A stretch of DNA of 64,000 nucleotides. It comes from an uncultured Saprospiraceae bacterium (lineage in GTDB: Bacteria; Bacteroidota; Bacteroidia; Chitinophagales; Saprospiraceae). How positions within the stretch are numbered: position 1 is the first letter of the stretch; every line of letters starts with the position of its first letter. Below the pieces are notes generated by a model. It worked only from the letters and a program-made list of their open reading frames with translations. It was not told where the DNA came from and ran no database searches. This document shows, piece after piece, positions 9,889-18,104 of this stretch. Location: contig CALLPI010000005.1 of assembly GCA_938015595.1 (NCBI GenBank), positions 62,001 through 126,000 on the forward strand, written 5' to 3'. Position numbers and translations under genes: made by a program.

Positions 9889-10944
9889 TTACTTGTCGCG
9901 CTCCAGGAGCCACTGGGCGATGGCTGGCGTAAGTAAGTCTTGTGAGCGCGCGCCTACAAATACCCCGATATGCCCCCCGGGAAATTCCATCAGCTCTTTG
10001 TCTTTAGAGCCTACTAGGTCATTGATGGGCTTGGTAGTAGCTGGCGGCACGATGTGGTCGTCTTTGGCGTAGATGGTCAGTACTGGCATGGTGATGTTGG
10101 CCAGATTGACTTTGCGGCCACCCAGCGTCAGTTCGCCTTTTATGAGTTTGTTTTGCTGGTACATGTCCTTTATGAACTGACGGTAGGTTTCACCGGCCTG
10201 GGCGGGGCTATCGGCTACCCAGCGCTCCATGCGTAGGAAGTTCATCAGCGAGGCTTTGTTCTTCATGGTTTCGGGCAGAGACATGTACTTACGGGTCTTG
10301 TTCATGGGCTTGAGCAAGTCGAAGCCGGTGTTGAGAAAGTCGCCAGGAATGATGCCGCCAAATCCGTCTACCACGGCATCCACATCCATGTCTTTGGCCC
10401 ACTTGAAGAGTAAGCCTTCTTCGTTGTCAAAGTCCACTGGCGTGACAAGCGTGATGAGATTTTTTATTTTTTGAGGAAAGAGTGCGCTGTACATCAGGCT
10501 GAATGTACCGCCTTGGCATACGCCCAGAAGGTTGATTTTGTCCAGGTGGCAGTGCTGGCGCACAAAGTCCACGCAGTCATCAATATGCCCCAGGATGTAG
10601 TCTTCCAGCGTTTTGTATCGGTCAATTTTGGAGGGATAGCCCCAGTCAATGAGATAGACGTCCACACCTTCACTAACGAGCTTGCGAATGAAGCTGCGGT
10701 TGGGCTGTAGGTCCATCATCTCCCAGCGATTAACTAGTGCGTAGGATACCAGTACAGGCGTCTTGGCTTTAGGTTGGTCTTCGCGTAGGAAGTGGTAGAG
10801 CTTGAGTTTGCCGTCTTCCCACACTACTTCGCGGGGGGCGGTGGCTATGTCCACGTCTTTAACGTCGGTAATGTTTTTGAGTGCTTCGGCAGCGGTATCC
10901 ACCTGTTCAATGATTTGCTCGCTGATGGCTTTGTGCTGGCTCAT
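9889..10944 (-). CDS. phaC: Class III polyhydroxyalkanoate synthase, PhaC subunit
   Basis: Catalytic subunit that polymerises (R)-3-hydroxyacyl-CoA into polyester storage granules. I place the start at the ATG at 10944 (351 residues); the longer frame starts at TTG and adds an unconserved 16-residue leader. The alpha/beta-hydrolase fold carries a lipase-like box GVCQGG with nucleophile Cys143, Asp295 in YAKDDHIVPP, and His325 in PGGHIGVFVG, the full Cys-Asp-His triad. Length near 350 residues and the adjacent phaE indicate class III, which works as a PhaC-PhaE complex. It follows phaE after 85 bases and is probably cotranscribed. No phasin, phaA or phaB gene is in this window. Confidence 0.93.
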   Translation of the reverse strand: MSQHKAISEQIIEQVDTAAEALKNITDVKDVDIATAPREVVWEDGKLKLYHFLREDQPKAKTPVLVSYALVNRWEMMDLQPNRSFIRKLVSEGVDVYLIDWGYPSKIDRYKTLEDYILGHIDDCVDFVRQHCHLDKINLLGVCQGGTFSLMYSALFPQKIKNLITLVTPVDFDNEEGLLFKWAKDMDVDAVVDGFGGIIPGDFLNTGFDLLKPMNKTRKYMSLPETMKNKASLMNFLRMERWVADSPAQAGETYRQFIKDMYQQNKLIKGELTLGGRKVNLANITMPVLTIYAKDDHIVPPATTKPINDLVGSKDKELMEFPGGHIGVFVGARSQDLLTPAIAQWLLERDK

Positions 10945-11029
10945 GTCGGTGTTTGGTTTTGACTGATGAAAATCCACAGCGCTCGGGTGCAAGCCTCAAG
11001 CGCTGTGGGAGCGTGAATGAAAAAGGGAA

Positions 11030-12376
11030 TTATGCTTTGGCTGTGGCGCGCTTGCTTTTAGATGTCTTGTCGTCATTGGCTTCGATATTGGCCGACACCC
11101 CAGCCTCCAACTGCTCAAGGCGCTCTTCCATTGTGCGCAATTTTTTGCGCAGCGCGGCCACCTCTTTGGCCATGTCATCGGCTTCGGATCGCGACAGCAG
11201 CGGCCAATCGCTGAGCATCAATTCGGCCAATTTATCTGCGTTGTACTTGATGGTGACACCCAGCGCGGCTATTTCGCTTTGCAGTTTGGAGTAGTCGTCG
11301 GCTTGGAGTACTTCCAGGATGTGCGCTTCCAGTTTGTTGATGTACTGATGCAGGAAGGCGTTATAGTCGGGCAATTCCTTAGTTTTTTGGTAGGCCTCGT
11401 ATTGCTCGCGCATCACCTCGGGCAGAGCAAAGCGGCCGGCTTCATAAACTTTGGTTTGCAGTTCGGCAGTTTTGAGGATGAAGCTCACGTAGCCAAACTG
11501 GATGTCGCGTAGGAGTTTGATCATTTCCGTTTGTTTACCTTGAGCGGCAACATTGAAAAACGGCGTGAGCTGGTCGCGCAGGCGGTTGTTGATATCGTTG
11601 CTGAACTGGAAGAAGGGTGCCTGGCTGCCGCCAAGTATTTCGTTCATTTTGCTGCGCCAGGAGTCGCTCAAGGTAATCCATTGTGTGGCTTCCTGGTTCA
11701 TACGCTGGGCTATGACCTCAAAGTAGTGGTTTATTGCTTCTATCAGTTCGGCTACATTACCCACTGATTTGAAGCCCATGAGTTGATTGACCACCTTAGT
11801 ATAGGCGTCGTAGTTAAAATACTTTTCGATCATTTCTGGGTTGGTCATGCCGTGCTGAATCATGCGCATAATGGGCTCCCAGTAGCGCTTCATGTCATCG
11901 AAGAATTGCAGGAAGTTGGCGTAATGAGGCTGCATGTTGTAGGGCATTTTAGCCATCATAGCATCGCGGAGCCATTGGTCGCCCGACTGCGTCCACTGCC
12001 GCCAGTTGCGCATATTTTCTTCCATGATGCGGGTAGGCATGAAGGCACTCATGTCTATCTCCGGCCACTTGACGCCCATTTTGGCGGCGTTTTCGCGGTA
12101 GAGTTGCATGTATTGTTCGGTAAATTTTTGCTGCATTTCCATCCACTGGCGCCATTGCTCCGGCATAGCACTCATGGCATTTTCAGGCTGCATGTTTTTG
12201 CTCCATTGCTCCCAGAACTGCTTTTGTTGCTCCATCCATTGGCTCATCAAGTTTGCGCTGGCGGCCTTGCCATTGCCGTTTTGGGTCGGAGCATTGGCCA
12301 TTTGCCGAGCCATTCCGCTCCAAAAGTCCATTAGTTTTTTCTGGCTTTCCAGTATGGCATCCCACGGATTATTCAT
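11030..12376 (-). CDS. phaE: Class III PHA synthase, PhaE subunit
   Basis: Non-catalytic partner of PhaC. The protein is 448 residues from the ATG at 12376 (MNNPWDAIL); the longer frame adds 14 residues that run into the promoter region. It is helical and rich in Trp, Met and Gln, with repeated MxxQWMEQQKQFWEQW-like segments near residues 45-85. A FG(Y/F)-type region follows around 310, then a C-terminal coiled coil (about 395-430, EVAALRKKLRTMEERLEQL) and a basic Ser/Thr/Lys tail. These traits fit the PhaE family, although this copy is longer than the roughly 360 residues of purple sulfur bacteria. It leads the phaE-phaC operon and has its own TAnnTTTG promoter. Confidence 0.88.
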   Translation of the reverse strand: MNNPWDAILESQKKLMDFWSGMARQMANAPTQNGNGKAASANLMSQWMEQQKQFWEQWSKNMQPENAMSAMPEQWRQWMEMQQKFTEQYMQLYRENAAKMGVKWPEIDMSAFMPTRIMEENMRNWRQWTQSGDQWLRDAMMAKMPYNMQPHYANFLQFFDDMKRYWEPIMRMIQHGMTNPEMIEKYFNYDAYTKVVNQLMGFKSVGNVAELIEAINHYFEVIAQRMNQEATQWITLSDSWRSKMNEILGGSQAPFFQFSNDINNRLRDQLTPFFNVAAQGKQTEMIKLLRDIQFGYVSFILKTAELQTKVYEAGRFALPEVMREQYEAYQKTKELPDYNAFLHQYINKLEAHILEVLQADDYSKLQSEIAALGVTIKYNADKLAELMLSDWPLLSRSEADDMAKEVAALRKKLRTMEERLEQLEAGVSANIEANDDKTSKSKRATAKA

Positions 12377-12700
12377 GGCTAATGTTTTTTTATCGGTTAA
12401 TGAATGTATTACTTTCAATACAAAAGTACGCCTGCAAGAAGGGCAAAATCAATACTTGACTGCATGAAAAAAGCCTTGACTAAAGCTAGATTAGCTTGTT
12501 TAGATTTGGTTTTTAGTTATTGATAATGATGAGTTTGTAATCTTAAAAACAAGCATGGACTTAAAGCCATTCTTGCCTCTTTTTTAGACGAAGCGCGGCA
12601 GTTTTTCCTTCAAAAACCTCAAACTACTCCCTAGGGCATGGTATGAAGAATCCAAACTTGTGCTCATTGCGTTTATACAAGTGTCTAAAACGCAGTTTTC
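12377..12700. other. Divergent intergenic region between phaE and the beta-barrel gene
   Basis: This 324-base region holds the phaE promoter (12421-12452) and a small inverted repeat AAGCTA-GAT-TAGCTT (12483-12497) that could be an operator. The half next to the barrel gene has no TAnnTTTG match. Short open frames crossing it on the minus strand have no recognisable content. Confidence 0.5.
12421..12452 (-). promoter_or_regulatory. Promoter of the phaE-phaC operon
   Basis: On the minus strand TTG (12452-12450) is followed after 21 bases by TACTTTTG (12428-12421), matching the Bacteroidota -33/-7 consensus. Transcription would start near 12414, giving a leader of about 38 bases to the chosen phaE ATG. 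Confidence 0.65.
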
Positions 12701-13591
12701 ATGAAAACAAGCATCTTTTTGGTTGTCTGCGCCTGGCTGTGGAGCATGGGCATGCTTTTTGCCCAGGACGACTTGCTCTCCTTGCTCGGCGAGAATGCTA
12801 CAGAAACTGCTGAATACGCTATAGCAGCTTTCAAAACCAACCGCGTCATCAACCTGCACTCGCTGGAAAACACTGCCCCTGGGGTCTTGGATTTCAAAGT
12901 AGGCCATCGCTTTGGCACACTCAACGGCGGCTTTTACAACATGTTTGGCCTGGACAATGCCACTACTCGTATTGGCTTTGACATGGGAGTTACCAACCGC
13001 CTGGCCATAGGCTTAGGGCGCAGTACCTATGAAAAAACTTACGATGGTTTTATCAAGTATAAAATCCTGCGACAAAGTACCGGCCAGCGCAACATGCCCA
13101 TAACTGCTGCTATATTAGCTACTGCTGCTATGCAAACCCTCAAATGGCCTGATCCTGATAAAGAAAACCTCTTTTCTTCGCGTCTGTATTACACTTGGCA
13201 GCTCATTTTGGGTAGGAAGTTCAGCGATAGTTTCAGCCTGCAACTGTCGCCCACGCTGGTGCACCGCAATCTCGTAGCTACTCGAGCCGAGAAGAACGAC
13301 GTACCTGCCCTGGGTATAGCCGGGCGCCATAAACTCACCAAACGACTGGCGCTCAACGCTGAGTACATCTATGTGGCACCCAATACGCTGACCGAGAGTT
13401 TTCGCAATTCTTTCTCCATCGGTTTTGATATTGAGACCGGCGGGCACGTGTTCCAGTTGCATTTCACTAATTCTACCGCCATGATGGAGCGAGGCTTCAT
13501 TGCTGAAACTACCGGCAACTGGCTGGACGGCGGCATTCATTTCGGCTTCAACATTTCCAGGGTATTTACCATGTGGCAGCCCAACAAGTAG
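12701..13591 (+). CDS. DUF5777-type outer-membrane beta-barrel protein
   Basis: A 296-residue protein with a signal peptide (MKTSIFLVVCAWLWSMGMLF, cleaved before AQDD). The mature part begins with a segment containing FKTNRVINLHSLE and GVLDFKVGHRFG, the hallmark opening of the DUF5777 beta-barrel family of Bacteroidota. The remainder alternates polar and aromatic residues as expected for membrane strands. It should lie in the outer membrane; the family has no firmly assigned function, though members often lie beside c-type cytochrome or electron-transfer genes, which are absent here. It is convergent with the pullulanase gene, 26 bases apart. Confidence 0.8.
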   Translation: MKTSIFLVVCAWLWSMGMLFAQDDLLSLLGENATETAEYAIAAFKTNRVINLHSLENTAPGVLDFKVGHRFGTLNGGFYNMFGLDNATTRIGFDMGVTNRLAIGLGRSTYEKTYDGFIKYKILRQSTGQRNMPITAAILATAAMQTLKWPDPDKENLFSSRLYYTWQLILGRKFSDSFSLQLSPTLVHRNLVATRAEKNDVPALGIAGRHKLTKRLALNAEYIYVAPNTLTESFRNSFSIGFDIETGGHVFQLHFTNSTAMMERGFIAETTGNWLDGGIHFGFNISRVFTMWQPNK

Positions 13592-13617
13592 CTATGTGCC
13601 AAGCCTGGGGCTTTGGC

Positions 13618-15624
13618 TCAGTTGGCAAAGAGTATCAGTGCGCTTCGTGCGGGTACTTGCGTCTGCTTGCCTTTGAGTGTGCGAGCGCCGCTGGGATATA
13701 CTCCGGTATCATCCACTGCTACTGTCCAGGTGTTTTCAGGTATGGCTATCGCCTTGGCCGAAGCATTACCGTTGAACAATACCAGGATCTCCTTCCAGGT
13801 GTCGCCACCGGCGTGGTCTTTGAGCCTGTAGGCTACCAGGTTGGATTCTGCCACGGGTAAAAATTCCAGGTGTTGTTGGATGAGCTGCTGGGAGGGCAAC
13901 CGGAAGGCAGGGTGGCTTTTGCGCAAGGCGATCAGATCTTTGTAATAGGCATACACGTCAGGGTAGCGGGCCTTTCGCGACCAGTCAATCTGGTTAATGC
14001 TGTCGGGTAAGTTGAAGGAGTTTTCTGCGCCGAATTTGGTGCGCAGCATTTCTTCGCCAGCATGGATGAAAGGCACACCCTGACAAGTGAGTACAATGGC
14101 AGCGGCGAGTTTGTTCATGCGGATGCGCTCGGCCTCGCTGGCCTCAGGGCTGGATATTTGCAGGCGATCCCATAGGGTGTGGTTGTCGTGGCAGGAGGCA
14201 TAGGTGATGGCTTGAGCAGGTGCTTTGGCCCAGGGTGCCTGGGAGTAGTTTACCTTTTTGTAGTCAATTTGCGGATGCTGGGTGGAGGCTGCGATACCAA
14301 ATTTCAGGCTTTCTTCGAGGCCAGGTAGTCCGCTTACAAAGCCTTTTTGTTCGGGGTGAAACACGTGGCCTTTGATGGCGTCGCGCACGTCATCGCTGAA
14401 GGCGGCAACGTGCTCCAACTGCAGTACATGGTGCTTGATGGCACGTTTTTCGGCAGGGTAGGGGCTATCGCCGGCTGTCCAGCCTTCACCATATACATAT
14501 ATGGAGGGGTGGAGTTTGCGCAGCTCGGCGCTGACTTGATGCATAGTTTCAATATCGTGAATGCCCATGAGGTCAAAGCGGAAGCCATCAATGTGGTATT
14601 CGGATGCCCAGTATTTGACTGATTCTACTATGAGTTTGCGCATCATAGGGCGCTCGGAAGCTGTTTCGTTGCCGCAGCCGCTGGCGTTGGAGAAGCCGCC
14701 ATTGGCATCCTGGCGGTAGTAGTAGCCCGGCACCAATTGGTTGAATACAGACAACTCGGTGGCGCCGGTGTGGTTGTACACTACGTCCATCACCACACGT
14801 ATGCCAGCATCGTGTAGGGCTTTGACCATTTGTTTGAACTCTCTGATACGTGTAGCAGCATCAGAGGGGTTAGAAGAGTAGCTTCCCTCTGGTATGTTGT
14901 AGTTTTGAGGATCGTAGCCCCAGTTGAATTTGTTTTCGTCCAGGCGGGTTTCGTCAATGGACATGAAGTCGAATACTGGCAGTAGGTGTACATGCGTGAT
15001 GCCGAGGTCTCTGAGATGGTCAATGCCGGTAGGCAGGCCTTCGGGGCTGCGTGTGCCTTGCTCAGTGAATGCCAGGTATTTGCCCTTGTGCTTCATGCCT
15101 GAGCTGGAGTGCGTAGAGAAGTCGCGCACGTGCAACTCATACAAGATAATGTCATTGTACGACTTTAGCGGCGGGCGGTGGTCGTTTTCCCAGCCTTCGG
15201 GGTTAGTGTTGCGCATTTCTAGTACCTGGGCGCGCAATCCATTGGCGCCGCAGGCCTTGGCGTAGGGGTCCAGGGTTTCCCCCAGCCAAGTGTCGCCAAT
15301 ACGTACTTGAAAGGTGTAGAACAACCCTTTGAGGTCTTTTTTGAAAGTGGCCTCCCACTGGCCCTTGGTACCCTTTTTCATATCTTTAGTCATCGTTGGC
15401 GAGCCACCTTGATCACTTTCATAAAAAAGAATGCGCGCAGCGTTGGCCGTAGGCGCCCATATTTTGAATACGGACTTGGCCGGGGTGTAGCGGAGCCCTA
15501 GGTCGTCGCCGTCATATACAGGATATTGCTCAAAATGGGTGAACCCCGGAGCGGAAGGCTGGCAGGCGTTAAGCAGGCACATAAGGTATGAGAGTATGCA
15601 GAAGCGGTAAGAAGCCAAAAACAT
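13618..15624 (-). CDS. pulA: Type I pullulanase, lipoprotein
   Basis: Debranching enzyme that hydrolyses alpha-1,6 links in pullulan, glycogen or starch. Start chosen at the ATG at 15624 (668 residues), because it opens a lipoprotein signal whose lipobox LLNAC places the lipidated Cys about 21 residues in; the longer frame starts with an unlikely leader. An N-terminal CBM48-like domain (FKIWAPTANAARILFYE) precedes a GH13 barrel. The type I signature NWGYDPQNYNIPEGSYSSNP is present. GH13 catalytic residues are visible in FRFDLMGIHD (nucleophile Asp), VYGEGW (acid Glu) and SCHDNHTLWD (Asp). It is probably anchored to a membrane facing the periplasm or cell surface. It is divergent from recG. 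Confidence 0.92.
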   Translation of the reverse strand: MFLASYRFCILSYLMCLLNACQPSAPGFTHFEQYPVYDGDDLGLRYTPAKSVFKIWAPTANAARILFYESDQGGSPTMTKDMKKGTKGQWEATFKKDLKGLFYTFQVRIGDTWLGETLDPYAKACGANGLRAQVLEMRNTNPEGWENDHRPPLKSYNDIILYELHVRDFSTHSSSGMKHKGKYLAFTEQGTRSPEGLPTGIDHLRDLGITHVHLLPVFDFMSIDETRLDENKFNWGYDPQNYNIPEGSYSSNPSDAATRIREFKQMVKALHDAGIRVVMDVVYNHTGATELSVFNQLVPGYYYRQDANGGFSNASGCGNETASERPMMRKLIVESVKYWASEYHIDGFRFDLMGIHDIETMHQVSAELRKLHPSIYVYGEGWTAGDSPYPAEKRAIKHHVLQLEHVAAFSDDVRDAIKGHVFHPEQKGFVSGLPGLEESLKFGIAASTQHPQIDYKKVNYSQAPWAKAPAQAITYASCHDNHTLWDRLQISSPEASEAERIRMNKLAAAIVLTCQGVPFIHAGEEMLRTKFGAENSFNLPDSINQIDWSRKARYPDVYAYYKDLIALRKSHPAFRLPSQQLIQQHLEFLPVAESNLVAYRLKDHAGGDTWKEILVLFNGNASAKAIAIPENTWTVAVDDTGVYPSGARTLKGKQTQVPARSALILFAN

Positions 15625-15642
15625 GGGAAGATGATTTTTGGA

Positions 15643-15650
15643 CAAAAGTA
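15643..15650 (-). promoter_or_regulatory. -7 element of the pullulanase gene
   Basis: The minus strand reads TACTTTTG, a TAnnTTTG match, 19 bases before the chosen ATG. The short leader this implies supports the downstream start over the longer frame. No TTG stands at the standard -33 distance. Confidence 0.45.
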
Positions 15651-15673
15651 ATGCATCTTTTATACTTTTACTG

Positions 15674-15707
15674 TTGTGTTTAATAGACGACGACGTCGCT
15701 ACGTTTG
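15674..15707 (+). promoter_or_regulatory. recG promoter
   Basis: TTG (15674-15676), 23 bases, then TACGTTTG (15700-15707). The -7 element covers the TTG codon at 15705 that would open the longer frame, so the real recG start must be downstream, at the ATG at 15729. Confidence 0.6.
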
Positions 15708-15728
15708 GAGGTTTTTCCAAGGCAAGGC

Positions 15729-17834
15729 ATGAATGTACTGGACAGCCCGATAGAATACCTCAAAGGCGTGGGGCCTGCACGAGGTGAGTTGCTCAAAAAG
15801 GAATTGCAAATCTTTACCCAGGGCGACCTGTTGTTTCATTTTCCGTATCGCTACATTGACCGCACGCAGTTTCACCGCATAGCCGACCTCAATGAGCAAA
15901 GTGGCTACGTACAGTTGCGCGGGGTGCTGCGTAGCCTCGACACTGTGGGCGAAGGGCGCAAAAAGCGCATGACGGGCCGCTTTCGGGATGCTTCTGGCAT
16001 GATAGAGCTGGTGTGGTTTACCGGCTTGCCCTGGCTGCAGAAGCACCTGGTAGTAGGCAAGGAGTACGTGGTGTTTGGGAGGGTCACTGCTTTTCGGGAG
16101 CAGCTCAACATTCCTCACCCTGAGATGGAAGCCGTGCAGGCTGATCAGGTTCAGCCTTCTGTGGTGTTCGACCCCGTATATGCCTCTACTGAAAAGCTGA
16201 ACACCAAGGGACTAGATGTAAAAACCAGGCGAAGGTTGATCAAAAACTTGCTGGAAAAAATCACTGCTGCTGATCTACCAGAAAATCTTCCTGCCGAGTG
16301 GCTGGGCAGGTTTCGTTTTCCTTGCCGGCTTCAGGCCGTGCAGAGTATTCATTTTCCTCGCAACCAGCAAGATCTAGACGCTGCCCGCAATCGTCTCAAG
16401 TTTGAGGAGTTGTTTTTTCTTCAGCTGCGCATTCTCCAGCTCAAGCAACACCGGCATCAGGCTTCGCAAGGCTATGTGTTCGAGCGTATTGGCGAATACT
16501 TCAACACATTCTTTCATCAATATCTGCCCTTTGAACTTACTGGTGCTCAAAAGCGCGTCGTCAAGGAAATTCGCCGCGACCTTGGCTCCGGCAAGCAAAT
16601 GAACCGGCTGCTGCAGGGCGATGTCGGCAGCGGTAAAACCATGGTGGCTTTGCTCTGCATGCTCATGGCGCTAGACAATGGCTACCAAGCCTGCATGATG
16701 GCGCCTACCGAAATCCTGGCTCAACAACATTTTCAATCTATTGTCGGCTATCTTAAGGATATGCAGGTCAACGTCGCCTTACTAACGGGTACCGTGAAAG
16801 GCAAGAAAAGGCAAGTTATCCTTGAGCAACTACGCGATGGCACGCTCCAAATACTGGTCGGCACACATGCTCTGCTGGAAGACCCCGTCGTATTTCACCG
16901 CCTGGGACTAGCCATCACCGACGAACAGCACCGCTTTGGGGTAGTACAACGCGCGCGGCTCTGGACTAAAGGCCATCCGCTGCCACCTCATGTGCTGGTC
17001 ATGACAGCCACCCCCATACCCCGTACCTTGGCCATGACCCTATATGGCGACCTGGATGTCTCCGTTATTGATGAACTACCACCTGGAAGAAAACCCATTC
17101 AGACCATACACCGCACCGAAAGCCACCGCTTGCGCGTATTCGGCTTTATGAAACAAGAGATTGCCAAAGGCCGCCAGATATATGTGGTGTATCCACTAAT
17201 TGAAGAATCAGAAACCCTTGATCTGCAAAACCTCCAGGAAGGCTATGAAGCCTTGAGCCGGGAGTTCCCGCCGCCCCAATACCATATCAGCGTAGTACAT
17301 GGCCGCATGAAACCTGCCGATAAAGAGTTTGAGATGCAGCGCTTCATCAAGGGCCAAACCCAAATCATGGTGGCTACTACAGTGATTGAGGTGGGGGTAA
17401 ACGTGCCCAACGCCAGCGTTATGATCATTGAAAACACCGAGCGCTTTGGCCTTTCCCAACTGCATCAGTTGCGAGGGCGAGTGGGGCGCGGTGCCGAGCA
17501 GTCTTACTGCATTCTGATGACTGACCACAAGCTGAGCCAGGAAGCCCGTCAGCGCATACAAACCATGGTGCAAACCAACGACGGATTTGCCATTGCCGAA
17601 GCAGACCTCAAACTGCGTGGCCCTGGCGACATAGAAGGAACCCGCCAGAGCGGCTTACTCAACCTCCGCCTGGCTGACCTGGCTCGCGATGGCCGCATCC
17701 TTCAGACCGCTCGCGAAATGGCGCTGAGGGTACTGGAGCAAGACCCTGAGCTGGCTCTCCCCCAGCATGAAACACTGCGCAAGCAAGTAGAATATGATCG
17801 AAATGCAGGCAAACCTTGGGCTAGAATTAGTTGA
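15729..17834 (+). CDS. recG: ATP-dependent DNA helicase RecG
   Basis: A 701-residue superfamily 2 helicase that remodels stalled replication forks and branches Holliday-type junctions. The wedge/OB domain occupies about the first 230 residues (LDSPIEYLKGVGPARGELL, then FPYRYID). The helicase core shows Walker A GDVGSGKT (about residue 298), motif II DEQHRFG (about 397), MTATPIPRT, and in the second lobe VVHGRMKP, ATTVIEVGVNVPNA and QLRGRVGRG. The C-terminal LRGPGDIEGTRQSG is the RecG signature. Start set at the ATG at 15729 because the promoter covers the earlier TTG. Length and motifs are complete. It acts on DNA in the cytoplasm and appears to be transcribed alone. Confidence 0.97.
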   Translation: MNVLDSPIEYLKGVGPARGELLKKELQIFTQGDLLFHFPYRYIDRTQFHRIADLNEQSGYVQLRGVLRSLDTVGEGRKKRMTGRFRDASGMIELVWFTGLPWLQKHLVVGKEYVVFGRVTAFREQLNIPHPEMEAVQADQVQPSVVFDPVYASTEKLNTKGLDVKTRRRLIKNLLEKITAADLPENLPAEWLGRFRFPCRLQAVQSIHFPRNQQDLDAARNRLKFEELFFLQLRILQLKQHRHQASQGYVFERIGEYFNTFFHQYLPFELTGAQKRVVKEIRRDLGSGKQMNRLLQGDVGSGKTMVALLCMLMALDNGYQACMMAPTEILAQQHFQSIVGYLKDMQVNVALLTGTVKGKKRQVILEQLRDGTLQILVGTHALLEDPVVFHRLGLAITDEQHRFGVVQRARLWTKGHPLPPHVLVMTATPIPRTLAMTLYGDLDVSVIDELPPGRKPIQTIHRTESHRLRVFGFMKQEIAKGRQIYVVYPLIEESETLDLQNLQEGYEALSREFPPPQYHISVVHGRMKPADKEFEMQRFIKGQTQIMVATTVIEVGVNVPNASVMIIENTERFGLSQLHQLRGRVGRGAEQSYCILMTDHKLSQEARQRIQTMVQTNDGFAIAEADLKLRGPGDIEGTRQSGLLNLRLADLARDGRILQTAREMALRVLEQDPELALPQHETLRKQVEYDRNAGKPWARIS

Positions 17835-17882
17835 ATGAGCGCAGACTACACATTTTTGTCGCAGGCTTGTCAAAAAATAATG

Positions 17883-17910
17883 CAAAACTGTTGGCTTCTT
17901 TACAGTTTTG
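17883..17910 (+). terminator. Stem-loop after recG, overlapping the next promoter
   Basis: CAAAACTGT (17883-17891) pairs perfectly with ACAGTTTTG (17902-17910) around a 10-base loop, about 50 bases past the recG stop. The right arm contributes four T residues. It overlaps the -33 element of the haloperoxidase promoter. Confidence 0.5.
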
Positions 17911-17922
17911 TGCATATATTTG
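17891..17922 (+). promoter_or_regulatory. Promoter before the haloperoxidase-like gene
   Basis: TTG (17891-17893), 21 bases, TATATTTG (17915-17922). It predicts a start near 17929 and an unusually long leader of about 175 bases before the ATG at 18105. That leader contains a small CCAAC/GGTTGG hairpin near 18030-18040 but no riboswitch I recognise. Confidence 0.55.
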
Positions 17923-18104
17923 CAATCGAAAGGCTTACCTACTATACTTTGATTGACATGCGGCTCCGTGTATTTTTCAAAGAGCGTTGCTCAGTCTAAC
18001 CACCGTTTGAACGATTATTTTTCTCATGCCAACTTTGGTTGGAAGGGCGTTTCTATGGCCATTAAACAGTCAATTTCAATAACCACGCAAAACTATCTTG
18101 TACC

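Noticed and set aside
10054-12334. Several plus-strand frames (up to 183 codons) opposite phaC and phaE
   Set aside because: Products are His/Leu/Val-rich reversals of the PHA genes with no known motif.
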